Of a stretch of DNA of 31,384 nt, positions 21,479-29,373 are shown piece by piece. Where the stretch lies: NCBI GenBank assembly GCA_037447295.1, contig JBBIGZ010000034.1, positions 1-31,384 of the forward strand, written 5' to 3'. A program made the position numbers and the translations under genes. Every line of letters starts with the position of its first letter. Position 1 is the stretch's first letter. Below the pieces are notes generated by a model, which was given only the letters and a program-made list of their open reading frames with translations, had not been told where the DNA came from and did not search any database. The stretch comes from 630D-37 sp037447295 (lineage in GTDB: Bacteria; Chloroflexota; Anaerolineae; Anaerolineales; Villigracilaceae).

Positions 21479-22279
21479 TCAGGCAGCAGTTTGAGCCTGA
21501 ACTCCCAGGCCACTGGCAGCACCGCGCCCAAGGTAAGCCTCAATGACGCGCGGGTTGCTTTGGATCTCTTTAGGTGTGCCCTCGGCGATTTTCTCACCGA
21601 AATCCAGAACGGTAATGCGCTCGGAAATCCCCATAACCAGGCGCATATGATGCTCGATGAGCAAAATCGTCAACCCCAACGAATCACGCAGGTGACGGAT
21701 GAAATGCATCAGCTCCTGCATTTCTTTCGGATTCATGCCGGCACTCGGCTCATCCAACAAAAGCATTTTCGGCTTGCTGGCCAAGGCACGGGCGATCTCC
21801 AAACGACGTTGTTCCCCATAGGGCAAGTTTTTGGCCAAGATATCCCCGCGACCTTGCAGATTGACCAACTGTAACAAGCGGCGGGCTTCCTCAATGGCTT
21901 CTCGTTCTTCTCGCTGGGTGCGTGGATTGCGCAAAATGCCTCCCAGCAACCCCGAGTGCAAATGTGGATGCATGCCCACCAGAATATTTTCGATCGCCGT
22001 CATGTTTTTGAATAGGCGAATATTCTGGTAGGTGCGCGCGATCCCATGATATACAACTCGATCGGTGGGAAGACCGGTGATATTATGACCATCGAAGATA
22101 ATATCACCCTCATCCGGAACGTAAAAACCGGTAATACAATTGAAGAGCGTGGTCTTACCGGCACCGTTCGGGCCAATGATGCTATGGATGGACTCCTTCT
22201 CAACATCAACATTTATCTTGCTCAGAGCCTGAAGACCACCAAAGCGTTTCGAGACATTTCGAATAACCAGAATGGCCAT
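21479..22279 (-). CDS. livG: Branched-chain amino-acid ABC transporter ATPase LivG
   Basis: A 266-residue ABC ATPase. Walker A G-P-N-G-A-G-K-T-T is near 37-45, the LivG-type signature L-P-Y-G-E-Q-R-R-L-E-I-A-R-A-L near 160-174, and Walker B M-L-L-L-D-E-P-S-A-G-M-N-P near 180-192. The M-x-x-I-E-H-H sequence typical of LivG follows. It also has the characteristic long insertion between Walker A and the signature (H-L-H-S-G-L-L-G-G-I-L). AGGAGA lies 7 nt before the ATG, and the gap to livM is 9 nt. It partners LivF. Confidence 0.96.
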   Translation of the reverse strand: MAILVIRNVSKRFGGLQALSKINVDVEKESIHSIIGPNGAGKTTLFNCITGFYVPDEGDIIFDGHNITGLPTDRVVYHGIARTYQNIRLFKNMTAIENILVGMHPHLHSGLLGGILRNPRTQREEREAIEEARRLLQLVNLQGRGDILAKNLPYGEQRRLEIARALASKPKMLLLDEPSAGMNPKEMQELMHFIRHLRDSLGLTILLIEHHMRLVMGISERITVLDFGEKIAEGTPKEIQSNPRVIEAYLGRGAASGLGVQAQTAA

Positions 22280-22288
22280 AGTTTTCTC

Positions 22289-23959
22289 CTACTCAGTCGG
22301 GGATGGAGAGAGCGCATCCGTTGCGGGACCTTCTTCTTCCTCATGGAGTTCGAGCCGTCGCCGTGCTTCAGGCCACAAGCCTTCGGGACGATAGATCATC
22401 ATAGCCACGAGCAGAGCACCGTACACCAAGTAGCGATATTCCGCAAACTCGCGCAGCAGTTCCGGCGCGCCGATCAAGACCAACGCACCGACGAACACTC
22501 CGGGGATCGATCCCATCCCACCCAAGATGATCAACGCTAGCACATTGATCGAGACCAGAAAGTTCATACTATGGGGATAGACCGAAGTGAGCTTGGCTGC
22601 GAAGATCGTACCGGCAATTCCGGAAAACAGGGCACCGGTGGCAAAAGCCAGGAGCTTTGTCGTCACGTGGTTAATGCCCATCGCCCGCGCCACATCCTCA
22701 TCCTCTCGTAAGGCCATCCAGCTTCGTCCGATATGAGAATCCTTTAAGCGCCAGGCAATGAACACAACGGTCGCCACACCGACCAGGAAAAGGTAATAGA
22801 GCTGAACCTGGCTTTTTAACACCAGATTGCCGATTTGCGGTTGAGCGATAAGCTGAATGCCCTGTGTGCCACCCAACCAGGGACGCAACCAGTCGGAAAG
22901 CACAAGCAGGCGCACAATTTCCCCAAAGCCAAGTGTGACGATAGCCAAATAATCGCCACGCAGTTTCAGCACCGGCAAACCCAGGATCACGCCGGAAATC
23001 ATCGAAATAAGCATGGCAAAAGGCAAAGCCTGCCAGTAGGTGAGAGGCTGAGCATTCAATTCTGGCGAAGTTAGAACGCCCGTTGTATAGGCACCAATGG
23101 CAAAGAAAGCCACATACCCAAGATCCAACAAGCCGGCATATCCCACAACAATATTCAGCCCCAGCCCCATGAGGATATACATCATCACATTGTCCAGAAT
23201 CTCGCTAAAGTAAAGACCGAGAATTTGGGGCAAAAAGATGAAAACGAGCGCCACCCCAGCGAGCACAATCCAACGCGCCTTTGAATCGAGTGGCTTTTTC
23301 GGGGATGCATTCTTTTGCTGGCGGCGGTAAGAAAGGCCGGTGATGATCAAGAAAAGCAGAATCCCTCCAACCGGAGTTAGGCCATTTGTGGCAAATATGG
23401 AACGGAAAATAGGCGCCAGGGGCCCCCAACGATTGGTAACGGTAAGGATCAAATCGCGCATCAGACCGACCACAAAGACCCAAATGAGCCCTTGGATCAA
23501 CGCCCGGCGCCAACGTTGAGGAAGTTGAAGCATCGCTCCGGCTGTCAGCCCAAAGAGAGCCGCAACAAAGATCAACAGGAAAATCCCTAGTCCAAGCCCC
23601 TGATTAAAGGTGAGTATTCTATATAGCATCGGGGATGCATTCACAAACATAGCGCGTAAATTAATCACAGACCCAAGGAGCAAAAGTAGCACAAGAGGGA
23701 AGCTCCCAACAGCCCCTCCTACAAAAGCCGCCAGTAAAGTATTCTTGCGGTTTTCTTCAGGAAAACGGCGCAAAGTCGTATAGATAGCATACCAGATAGG
23801 TACCAGGAATAGAACCTGGCCGACGTTGAACCAACCACTGATGATAAAGCGCTCCCGAAAGCTCTCTACCATGCCAACAAGCGCAAGCAGAAGCGCCGCT
23901 GCACCGCCGATCAAGGCAGAACGCATCGTTTCACGGAATAAGGGAGAAAGGCGCGTCAT
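22289..23959 (-). CDS. livM: Branched-chain amino-acid ABC permease LivM with long N-terminal membrane extension
   Basis: A 556-residue permease. Residues about 230-540 are a normal LivM domain: G-L-N-I-V-V-G-Y-A-G-L-L-D-L-G-Y-V-A-F-F-A-I-G-A-Y, L-R-G-D-Y-L-A-I-V-T-L-G-F-G-E-I-V-R, the coupling-helix region A-L-R-E-D-E-D-V-A-R-A-M-G-I, and G-G-M-G-S-I-P-G. The first 229 residues are unusual: about six further hydrophobic segments (near 14-34, 44-63, 73-99, 121-144, 153-172 and 197-212) joined by a basic linker (R-R-Q-Q-K-N). There is no internal SD-led start at the domain border, and the only good SD (AGGAGAG) precedes 23959, so the extension is real. The acidic C-tail ends E-E-E-E-G. It works with LivH, LivG and LivF. 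Confidence 0.94.
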   Translation of the reverse strand: MTRLSPLFRETMRSALIGGAAALLLALVGMVESFRERFIISGWFNVGQVLFLVPIWYAIYTTLRRFPEENRKNTLLAAFVGGAVGSFPLVLLLLLGSVINLRAMFVNASPMLYRILTFNQGLGLGIFLLIFVAALFGLTAGAMLQLPQRWRRALIQGLIWVFVVGLMRDLILTVTNRWGPLAPIFRSIFATNGLTPVGGILLFLIITGLSYRRQQKNASPKKPLDSKARWIVLAGVALVFIFLPQILGLYFSEILDNVMMYILMGLGLNIVVGYAGLLDLGYVAFFAIGAYTTGVLTSPELNAQPLTYWQALPFAMLISMISGVILGLPVLKLRGDYLAIVTLGFGEIVRLLVLSDWLRPWLGGTQGIQLIAQPQIGNLVLKSQVQLYYLFLVGVATVVFIAWRLKDSHIGRSWMALREDEDVARAMGINHVTTKLLAFATGALFSGIAGTIFAAKLTSVYPHSMNFLVSINVLALIILGGMGSIPGVFVGALVLIGAPELLREFAEYRYLVYGALLVAMMIYRPEGLWPEARRRLELHEEEEGPATDALSPSPTE

Positions 23960-23968
23960 GGTTCTCTC

Positions 23969-25030
23969 CTAGACTTTCGTTTCGGTCAGGCGTTCCCCGA
24001 GGATGCCGCTTGGACGGAAAATGAGAATAAAGACCAACACGGTGAAGGCAATGGCATCCTTGAGCTGGTAAGCCGCCGGAATCCCCAATCCATCCAAGAA
24101 CAAACTAGGTCCCACCGATTCCAGTAGCCCCAAAACAATCCCGCCGAGAAAAGCACCAGGAACATTACCGATGCCCCCCAAAACAGCCGCCGTGAAGGCC
24201 TTCAGGCCGGGGATAAATCCCATAAAGAAGTGCGCTACCGGAAAGAGCAAAAGATAAAGAATGCCGGCAATGCCCGCCGATGCCCCCCCTAGAACGAAAG
24301 TCGTACTGATCGTACGATCGACGTCAATGCCCATCAGAGCAGCAGTATCTTTGTCCTCCGAGACAGCACGCATGGCTTTGCCGACTTTAGTATATTGAAC
24401 AATGACATACAGGACAATCATCATCAGGATAGCGCCGACAATGACTACCAGCTGAGTCTTAAAGAAGCGTATCCCCAGGAGCACTACTTCGCCTTTAAAG
24501 AGGGCCATTTCCGGATACCCTTTCAACCCTGAGCCGTACAAGCCGCGAAAAGTATATTGCAGGAAGAACGAAGCACCGATCGCGGTGATCAACGGCACCA
24601 GACGAGGGGCATTTCTCAACGGGCGATAAGCAACGCGCTCGACCAAAAAGGCCACAGTAGCCGAAACCATGGCTGCTACAACCAGGACGATCAACAGGCT
24701 TAAGATCGGGAAACGATCCCACCATCCCAGACTAACCAGGCCGGTAGCTGCAAAGGTGGCAGTAAAAGCACCACTCATGAAGACTTCGCTATGGGCGAAG
24801 TTGATCATGCGCAAGATACCGTAAACGAGCGTATACCCTAATGCGATCAGGGCATATACGCCACCCAGTGCTAGACCGGTGACGATTAAGTCTGTCCAAG
24901 TAGAGGGAGAGTATTTTCCAAGCCTGATAGTTGCTACGCTCCCCCAGATCATTCCGACAAGAATCACAATACCGATGAGCCAGACGACAATGTCTGTTAA
25001 CGTTACACCGCGTAGCCGGGTTCGAAGCAT
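23969..25030 (-). CDS. livH: Branched-chain amino-acid ABC permease LivH
   Basis: A 353-residue permease. An extra N-terminal helix (about 14-36, I-V-V-W-L-I-G-I-V-I-L-V-G) precedes the normal LivH core, which begins near residue 50 with G-L-A-L-G-G-V-Y-A-L-I-A-L-G-Y-T-L-V-Y-G. Then follow N-F-A-H-S-E-V-F-M-S-G-A-F, R-A-V-S-E-D-K-D-T-A-A-L-M-G-I-D (EAA-like coupling loop) and G-G-I-G-N-V-P-G-A-F-L-G-G. It forms the transmembrane channel with LivM. Its AUG sits in the loop of a small palindrome next to the SD, which might damp translation. It is separated from the binding-protein gene by a hairpin. Confidence 0.95.
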   Translation of the reverse strand: MLRTRLRGVTLTDIVVWLIGIVILVGMIWGSVATIRLGKYSPSTWTDLIVTGLALGGVYALIALGYTLVYGILRMINFAHSEVFMSGAFTATFAATGLVSLGWWDRFPILSLLIVLVVAAMVSATVAFLVERVAYRPLRNAPRLVPLITAIGASFFLQYTFRGLYGSGLKGYPEMALFKGEVVLLGIRFFKTQLVVIVGAILMMIVLYVIVQYTKVGKAMRAVSEDKDTAALMGIDVDRTISTTFVLGGASAGIAGILYLLLFPVAHFFMGFIPGLKAFTAAVLGGIGNVPGAFLGGIVLGLLESVGPSLFLDGLGIPAAYQLKDAIAFTVLVFILIFRPSGILGERLTETKV

Positions 25031-25036
25031 GCTTCG
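25023..25036 (-). promoter_or_regulatory. 14-nt palindrome around the livH start codon
   Basis: CGAAGCATGCTTCG is perfectly self-complementary. In the mRNA it can form a 5-bp stem (CGAAG/CUUCG) with the AUG in a 4-nt CAUG loop. The GGAG ribosome-binding site (complement of 25037-25040) is immediately 5' of the stem. Confidence 0.4.
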
Positions 25037-25057
25037 CTCCTTAGAAGGATTTTGAAA

Positions 25058-25081
25058 GAGGGGCGAGTTACCTCGCCCCTC
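25058..25081 (-). terminator. Intra-operon hairpin between the binding-protein gene and livH
   Basis: A perfect 10-bp GC-rich stem (GAGGGGCGAG at 25058-25067 with CTCGCCCCTC at 25072-25081) has a 4-nt loop and lies about 20 nt after the binding-protein stop. On the minus strand it is followed by only a short imperfect T-tract (TTTCAAAA). It is probably a partial terminator or 3'-end stabiliser that sets receptor expression above permease expression, as is common in binding-protein operons. Confidence 0.75.
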
Positions 25082-25099
25082 CCGATTGAATCTTTCGTT

Positions 25100-26317
25100 T
25101 TACGGCCAGATGCGCTCCGGCGGGTACTTGCCGGCATGGTACTGATACACAGCGATCTTGGGATCGGCGCAGTCACCGGTAGGCGTGCAGGTCAGGTTCC
25201 CGGTCAGGCCTTTGAAGTCCTTGGTGGCATAGAGCGCATCACGCAGCGCCTGGCGCGGGATATAGAGCGTGCCATCCGGCTGCTGCACAGCGACCTTCTC
25301 AATGGCCGCAAAGATCATATTGGCCGCATCGAAAGCATGGGCATGGAAGATGCTAATCGGATCGGTACCGAAGAGCTCCTTGTACTTAGGCAGGAAAGTG
25401 CTCTGGTATTCCGCCGAAAAAGCTGAGAGGTCCGGGCTCGAAACGAACAGACCCTCAACAGCATCGCCGGCACCTTCAACTACATCGGGCGAGAACATAC
25501 CATCTGCACCCATCAAGTAGACATTCTCCAGACCGGGCACTTCCTTCGCCTGGCGGGTAATCAAGGAACCGGCCTTGACGAAGATCGGATAGTAGATTAA
25601 CTCCGGACCGGTAGCAGCAATGCTGGTCAGCACCGACTTGAAGTCGGTCCCATTCGGGTCCACCGCTTCCTGAGCAGTGATCTCACCACCCATCTTCTTG
25701 AACTCTTCGGCGAAGACGGCCTGCAGTTTCTCGGCATACAGGCTGCCATCGTGAATAGTGGCCGCCTTCTTCACACCGAGCTTCTCAAAGGCGAACTTGG
25801 CCGCAGTCGCACCCTGCACCTTGTCATTGTGAGCCGTGCGCAGGTAGCCAGGATAGTTGTTGGGGTTGCCAGCCTCGGTCAGATCAGGAGCAGTGTTGGA
25901 GGGGGAAACCATGACCATACCGGCCTTGGAAATTAGCGGGATGGCTGCACGGGCAGCGCTGGAGCAGGAAGTGCCGATGACTGCCACGATCGTGGGATCG
26001 GCAGAAAGCTTCGTGCCGGCCGCCTGACCACCCTCGGCAGAGCAACCGTCATCCTCACCAGTCAGTTTGATATCATGGCCGAGCACCTTGCCCTTGAGGG
26101 CAATGGCGACCTCAATGCCGTTGCGGCTGTCCACGCCCAGGGTCTCGTCCGAGCCGGAGATCACCAGGGCATAGGCAATGTGGATCGGTTCACCCGGCTT
26201 GACCTCCACACACCCTAACGGGTCGGTGCAGGTATAAGGTTGAACCTTTGGTCCACATGCAGCCAATACAATGCTGGCAAGCACCAGAATGGAAAACAGA
26301 ACAAACAAGCGTTTCAT
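25100..26317 (-). CDS. Branched-chain amino-acid type ABC substrate-binding lipoprotein
   Basis: A 405-residue exported receptor. The signal peptide ends in the lipobox V-L-A-A-C (Cys21). A short Cys module (Y-T-C-T-D-P-L-G-C, about 28-36) precedes P-I-H-I-A-Y-A-L-V-I-S-G-S-D. Ligand-site segments G-T-S-C-S-S-A-A-R-A-A-I-P and V-S-P-S-N-T-A-P are typical of Peripla_BP_6 receptors. The C-terminus holds a second Cys pair (L-T-C-T-P-T-G-D-C). It heads the livHMGF operon under a good promoter with a 125-nt leader and has a GGAGG site. Codon use looks more regular than in the second copy at 17275-18438, in line with high expression. The ligand could be a branched-chain or other amino acid, a short amide or urea; it cannot be decided here. 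Confidence 0.94.
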   Translation of the reverse strand: MKRLFVLFSILVLASIVLAACGPKVQPYTCTDPLGCVEVKPGEPIHIAYALVISGSDETLGVDSRNGIEVAIALKGKVLGHDIKLTGEDDGCSAEGGQAAGTKLSADPTIVAVIGTSCSSAARAAIPLISKAGMVMVSPSNTAPDLTEAGNPNNYPGYLRTAHNDKVQGATAAKFAFEKLGVKKAATIHDGSLYAEKLQAVFAEEFKKMGGEITAQEAVDPNGTDFKSVLTSIAATGPELIYYPIFVKAGSLITRQAKEVPGLENVYLMGADGMFSPDVVEGAGDAVEGLFVSSPDLSAFSAEYQSTFLPKYKELFGTDPISIFHAHAFDAANMIFAAIEKVAVQQPDGTLYIPRQALRDALYATKDFKGLTGNLTCTPTGDCADPKIAVYQYHAGKYPPERIWP

Positions 26318-26396
26318 AGTCTTCTTCCTCCAGGAATTTTAGGATGCACAGATCGCACAAGGGTTGAGGGAAACAAATAACCTCATCTATCTCGCT

Positions 26397-26407
26397 ATCA
26401 CCTCCTT
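26397..26407 (-). promoter_or_regulatory. Extended Shine-Dalgarno-like element in the binding-protein leader
   Basis: The minus strand reads AAGGAGGTGAT, a full 11-nt complement to the usual 16S rRNA 3' end. It lies about 80 nt upstream of the receptor ATG, which has its own GGAGG. The nearest downstream ATG (26386) opens a 15-codon frame ending at 26339 but is 14 nt from GGAGG, longer than ideal. Confidence 0.5.
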
Positions 26408-26448
26408 TTCCTCGCTTGAAATTTGCTCCTAACCGAGATTGATCGCAA

Positions 26449-26478
26449 ATCATAATGCCAAATTTCCGATTGGTCAAG
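26449..26478 (-). promoter_or_regulatory. Sigma-70-type promoter of the liv operon
   Basis: On the minus strand -35 TTGACC (26473-26478) and -10 TATGAT (26449-26454) are 18 nt apart. The predicted +1 near 26442 gives a leader of about 125 nt before the binding-protein gene. Confidence 0.7.
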
Positions 26479-26667
26479 GTTTTGTCCGACAACAAAAAGT
26501 GAATAGTTTTTTAATATAAGCAATTCTATCAAACAAAAACATAACCAATTCGGCCTAGTTGCCACAAACAACGCCGGGCGAGATCAATTGTCGGGCAGTA
26601 CCCATACCGTATCGAGTAAAATCAAAGGCTGATACAGAACTCCAAATCTTACTCCTGACCATTTTCG

Positions 26668-27804
26668 ATGAAGATCTGCGCCATCACCACCTCACGCATC
26701 CCCTCTCCGAACGCCAACAGCATCCAGGCCCTGAAGGCGGTTCAGGCATTGCTACAAGAAGGCCATGATGTAATCCTCTTCGGCTTCGATCCCTTGCCGG
26801 AATTCGCCGGTCAGGATTTGTGCCAATTTTACGGCCTACAGCAGCCGGTTGATGTGCGAACTTTTCGCTCATCCCGTCGCCTGTTTCCGTATCTTGCCTT
26901 CTTGCGGGCATTGCGCCTCAAGTCCAATTTGATCTACACCTGGGTACCGCAGGTAGCTGCACTGGCACTGCTGGCCGGGCAAGCGGTGATCTTCGAGATT
27001 CACCTTCAACCTTCGGGCTTCTTTGGCCCTTTCTGGCACCAGTTGTTTGCCCGTCTGCCGGGACGCAAGCGCCTGATCTCGATCACCCAAGCGCTTTACT
27101 GGTTGCTCCAAACCCGCTATGGCATCCACCTGCCCCCAGACCAGGTGGTGATCGCCCCCAACGGCGTGGACCTAGAACGCTATGCCGACCTGCCCTCGCC
27201 TCCCCAAGCACGCGAACGACTTGGGCTACCTCAAAAACTAACCGTCCTCTGTAGCGGACATCTTTATGCCGGCCGCGGCGCCGAGCTCTTCCTGGAACTG
27301 GCAGCATACTTTCCCGAACTCCACTTCCTATGGGTAGGAGGTCGCCCAAAAGAGGTAAAATACTGGCAAGAGCGTCAGGCACAGCGAGGCCTGGAAAATG
27401 TCACCTTCTACGGATTCGTCCCCAATCACACCCTGCCGCTTTTCCAGGCCGCGGCGGATGTATTATTGATGCCTTACGAAGCGCGCGTTGGCGTATCCAG
27501 CGGAAAGGTAGATTCAGCGGCTATCGCCAGCCCGATGAAAATGTTCGAATATTTGGCAAGCGGGCGCCCTATCCTAACCAGCGATTTGCCGGTTTTGCAC
27601 GAGGTTTTGGACGAGAAAACGGCGATCTTCTGCCCCACCGCGGACGTAGAAGCCTGGAAAGAAGCTTTGCAGCGCCTTTTGGCCGATCCCGCGCTGCGGG
27701 TCGCTCTTGGACGGGAAGCCCGCTGCCGCGCCCAAGCCTACACCTGGCGTGAGCGGGCGCGTCGCATCCTCGCAGGTTGCGAAGCTTGGTTGAAAGAGAG
27801 ATAA
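26668..27804 (+). CDS. Glycosyltransferase family 4 (GT-B fold)
   Basis: A 378-residue GT-B protein. The N-terminal acceptor domain begins I-C-A-I-T-T-S-R-I-P-S-P-N-A-N-S-I-Q, with a glycine-poor loop. The C-terminal donor domain has V-I-A-P-N-G-V-D-L-E-R-Y near 163-174, L-C-S-G-H-L-Y-A-G-R-G-A-E near 192-204 and F-Y-G-F-V-P-N near 245-251. The nucleotide-sugar binding stretch S-P-M-K-M-F-E-Y-L-A-S-G-R-P-I-L-T-S-D-L is near 289-308. It is a retaining transferase that uses a nucleotide sugar; donor and acceptor are unknown. No convincing SD precedes the ATG. The 86-nt gap to the sigma factor suggests that it is a separate unit. Confidence 0.88.
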   Translation: MKICAITTSRIPSPNANSIQALKAVQALLQEGHDVILFGFDPLPEFAGQDLCQFYGLQQPVDVRTFRSSRRLFPYLAFLRALRLKSNLIYTWVPQVAALALLAGQAVIFEIHLQPSGFFGPFWHQLFARLPGRKRLISITQALYWLLQTRYGIHLPPDQVVIAPNGVDLERYADLPSPPQARERLGLPQKLTVLCSGHLYAGRGAELFLELAAYFPELHFLWVGGRPKEVKYWQERQAQRGLENVTFYGFVPNHTLPLFQAAADVLLMPYEARVGVSSGKVDSAAIASPMKMFEYLASGRPILTSDLPVLHEVLDEKTAIFCPTADVEAWKEALQRLLADPALRVALGREARCRAQAYTWRERARRILAGCEAWLKER

Positions 27805-27855
27805 TGGCGGCAAACCTCTTTCCCGCATTCTTCCAAATCTTTTCAAATCCGGCGG

Positions 27856-27869
27856 TGTTAAGTTTAACA
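27856..27869. promoter_or_regulatory. Candidate operator upstream of the ECF sigma gene
   Basis: The inverted repeat TGTTAA-GT-TTAACA lies 21 nt before the GTG start. It would sit in the promoter or start-site region. No regulator gene of obvious matching type is adjacent. Confidence 0.4.
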
Positions 27870-27890
27870 GGCCGTCGGTAGGAAACGGTC

Positions 27891-28490
27891 GTGTCGGAGC
27901 AATATCACGAAGAGGAAATCTTACAGCTTGCCTCTCAGGGAGATGCCGAGGCTTTCGGCATTCTGTATGAGCGCTATGCCCCACGCATCTTTAACTACGT
28001 ATATTACCGCACCGGCAACATCCACGATGCCGAAGACCTGACGGCGCGCGTCTTCCAACGCGCCCTAAAGCACATTCACCGCTATACCGACCGCGGCCTG
28101 CCGTTTTCGGCCTGGCTCTACCGCATTGCACACAACCTGGTCGCCAACTGGCATCGCGATCGCAGTCACCATCAGGAGATTGCCATTGACGATCTTGTAC
28201 CGATGCCGACCGCCCAGGAGCACCCGGAAACCATGCTCCTGCGGGTGGAAGAGCAAGAGATATTGCTGCGGGCGATCCGTCGTCTGCCTCCCGACCGTCA
28301 ACACCTACTGATCCTGAAATTCGTAGAGGACCTTTCCAACGCTGAAATCGGTCGCATCATGGGGCGCAGTGAGGGCGCCATCAAGAGCCTTTATCATCGC
28401 ACCCTGCTCTCCCTGCGCACCTATCTGGAAGAGGAGAGAGAATATTGGTCAGAGAATCTCTCTTCCCATCCTCCAGAAGAAAATGAATAG
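27891..28490 (+). CDS. RNA polymerase sigma-70 family, ECF-type sigma factor
   Basis: A 199-residue two-domain sigma factor. Region 2 is at about 17-85: D-A-E-A-F-G-I-L-Y-E-R-Y-A-P-R-I-F-N-Y, H-D-A-E-D-L-T-A-R-V-F, and P-F-S-A-W-L-Y-R-I-A-H-N-L-V. Region 4 is at about 125-180: L-P-P-D-R-Q-H-L-L-I-L-K-F-V-E, L-S-N-A-E-I-G-R-I-M-G-R-S-E-G-A-I-K-S-L. The start is GTG at 27891, with AGGAAA about 6 nt before it. Regions 1 and 3 are absent, as expected for ECF. No zinc-type anti-sigma gene follows. degV and then a small one-helix membrane protein come next, and the latter is the only candidate partner. The signal is unknown. Confidence 0.9.
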   Translation: MSEQYHEEEILQLASQGDAEAFGILYERYAPRIFNYVYYRTGNIHDAEDLTARVFQRALKHIHRYTDRGLPFSAWLYRIAHNLVANWHRDRSHHQEIAIDDLVPMPTAQEHPETMLLRVEEQEILLRAIRRLPPDRQHLLILKFVEDLSNAEIGRIMGRSEGAIKSLYHRTLLSLRTYLEEEREYWSENLSSHPPEENE

Positions 28491-28518
28491 TTCATCTTTT
28501 TGACAAGGAGATTAAAAA

Positions 28519-29364
28519 ATGCTTCACATTGTCACCGATGGTGCTGCAGATATTCCCGAAGAGTGGAAACAAGAATACAACATTCATGTGGTCCCGATCA
28601 ATATCCAATTCGGGGAAAAGACCTACCTCCAGTACCAAGAGCTGGACAACGAAGGCTTCTATCGCATGGTAGAGGAAACGGGCAAAATTCCGAAAACGGC
28701 CCAACCATCCCCTCACCAATTTAAGGAGCTCTACGAGCGCATTGCAAAAGCTGGCGATACCATTCTCTCGATCCACGTCACGAGCAAACTTTCTGGCACC
28801 TTTGAATCGGCCGTTGCCGCAGCGCGAGAGCTGGTCGATCGCTTCCGGGTCATCCCGTTTGATTCCGCCTGCGGTTCCGCCGGTTTGGGCTTCATGTGCC
28901 GGCAGGCGCGTTTGCTCGAGCGCGCCGGAAAAAGCGTAGAAGAAATTCTCCAGCAGCTAGAAAAGGCACGGCAGGATGTGCGCATTGTGCTCACCTTGGA
29001 TCGACTCGATTATGCCCGCATGAGCGGTCGCGTGGGTGCCTTGCAAGCCTCCCTGGCCTCGCTGCTGAATGTTAAGCCGATCGTGATGCTAAAAGATGGC
29101 ATATTGGAAATCACCGAAAAGGCGCGGGCCCGTGGAGCTTCTCTACGACGCGTGCTAGAACTCGCCAGTCAAGGCTTAGCGTCCAAAAAAGTACACTTAG
29201 CCGCAGTCCATGCGCGCGATGCGGGCGCCGGTCGTTTCTTGCTCGAAGAAGCCCCTAAATTCTTCCACCAGATCCAAGATACCATTCTCACCGATCTCTC
29301 GATTGCTGTGACCGCCAATTTGGGCCCTGGCACAGCAGGAATCGTCGTCTACCCTGCCGATTAG
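28519..29364 (+). CDS. DegV family fatty-acid-binding protein
   Basis: A 281-residue cytoplasmic protein of the DegV/EDD fold. The start has AAGGAG 8 nt upstream. Family landmarks are H-I-V-T-D-G-A-A-D-I-P near 3-13, K-T-A-Q-P-S-P near 59-65 (equivalent of the T-S-Q-P-S ligand loop), H-V-T-S-K-L-S-G-T-F near 87-96, and Y-A-R-M-S-G-R-V-G-A near 170-179. L-L-N-V-K-P-I-V-M-L-K-D-G then leads to the C-terminal domain. DegV proteins bind single fatty acids, and in Firmicutes FakB-type members present them to the kinase FakA. No fakA-like DAK gene is in the window, so participation in fatty-acid phosphorylation is only possible. Confidence 0.92.
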   Translation: MLHIVTDGAADIPEEWKQEYNIHVVPINIQFGEKTYLQYQELDNEGFYRMVEETGKIPKTAQPSPHQFKELYERIAKAGDTILSIHVTSKLSGTFESAVAAARELVDRFRVIPFDSACGSAGLGFMCRQARLLERAGKSVEEILQQLEKARQDVRIVLTLDRLDYARMSGRVGALQASLASLLNVKPIVMLKDGILEITEKARARGASLRRVLELASQGLASKKVHLAAVHARDAGAGRFLLEEAPKFFHQIQDTILTDLSIAVTANLGPGTAGIVVYPAD

Positions 29365-29373
29365 ATTAAAGCG

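Larger units (their letters stand above)
26318..26667. other. Divergent intergenic region between the binding-protein gene and the GT4 gene (350 bp)
   Basis: The left part is the leader of the binding-protein mRNA, with an extended SD-like element (26397-26407) and a possible 15-codon reading frame (minus, 26339-26386). The promoter for the minus strand lies at 26449-26478. The right part (about 26480-26667) is AT-rich. It contains a TAAAAT at 26617-26622 that might be the -10 box of the plus-strand glycosyltransferase, but no matching -35. No longer gene is seen. Confidence 0.6.

Noticed and set aside
21137..21874. 245-codon plus-strand frame across livF and livG
   Set aside because: Antisense to Walker and signature motifs of two ATPases; no SD.
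26391..26412. Plus strand resembles the 3' end of 16S rRNA (ATCACCTCCTTT)
   Set aside because: Only the last dozen bases match and no rRNA sequence precedes them. It is better read as an SD-like element on the minus strand.
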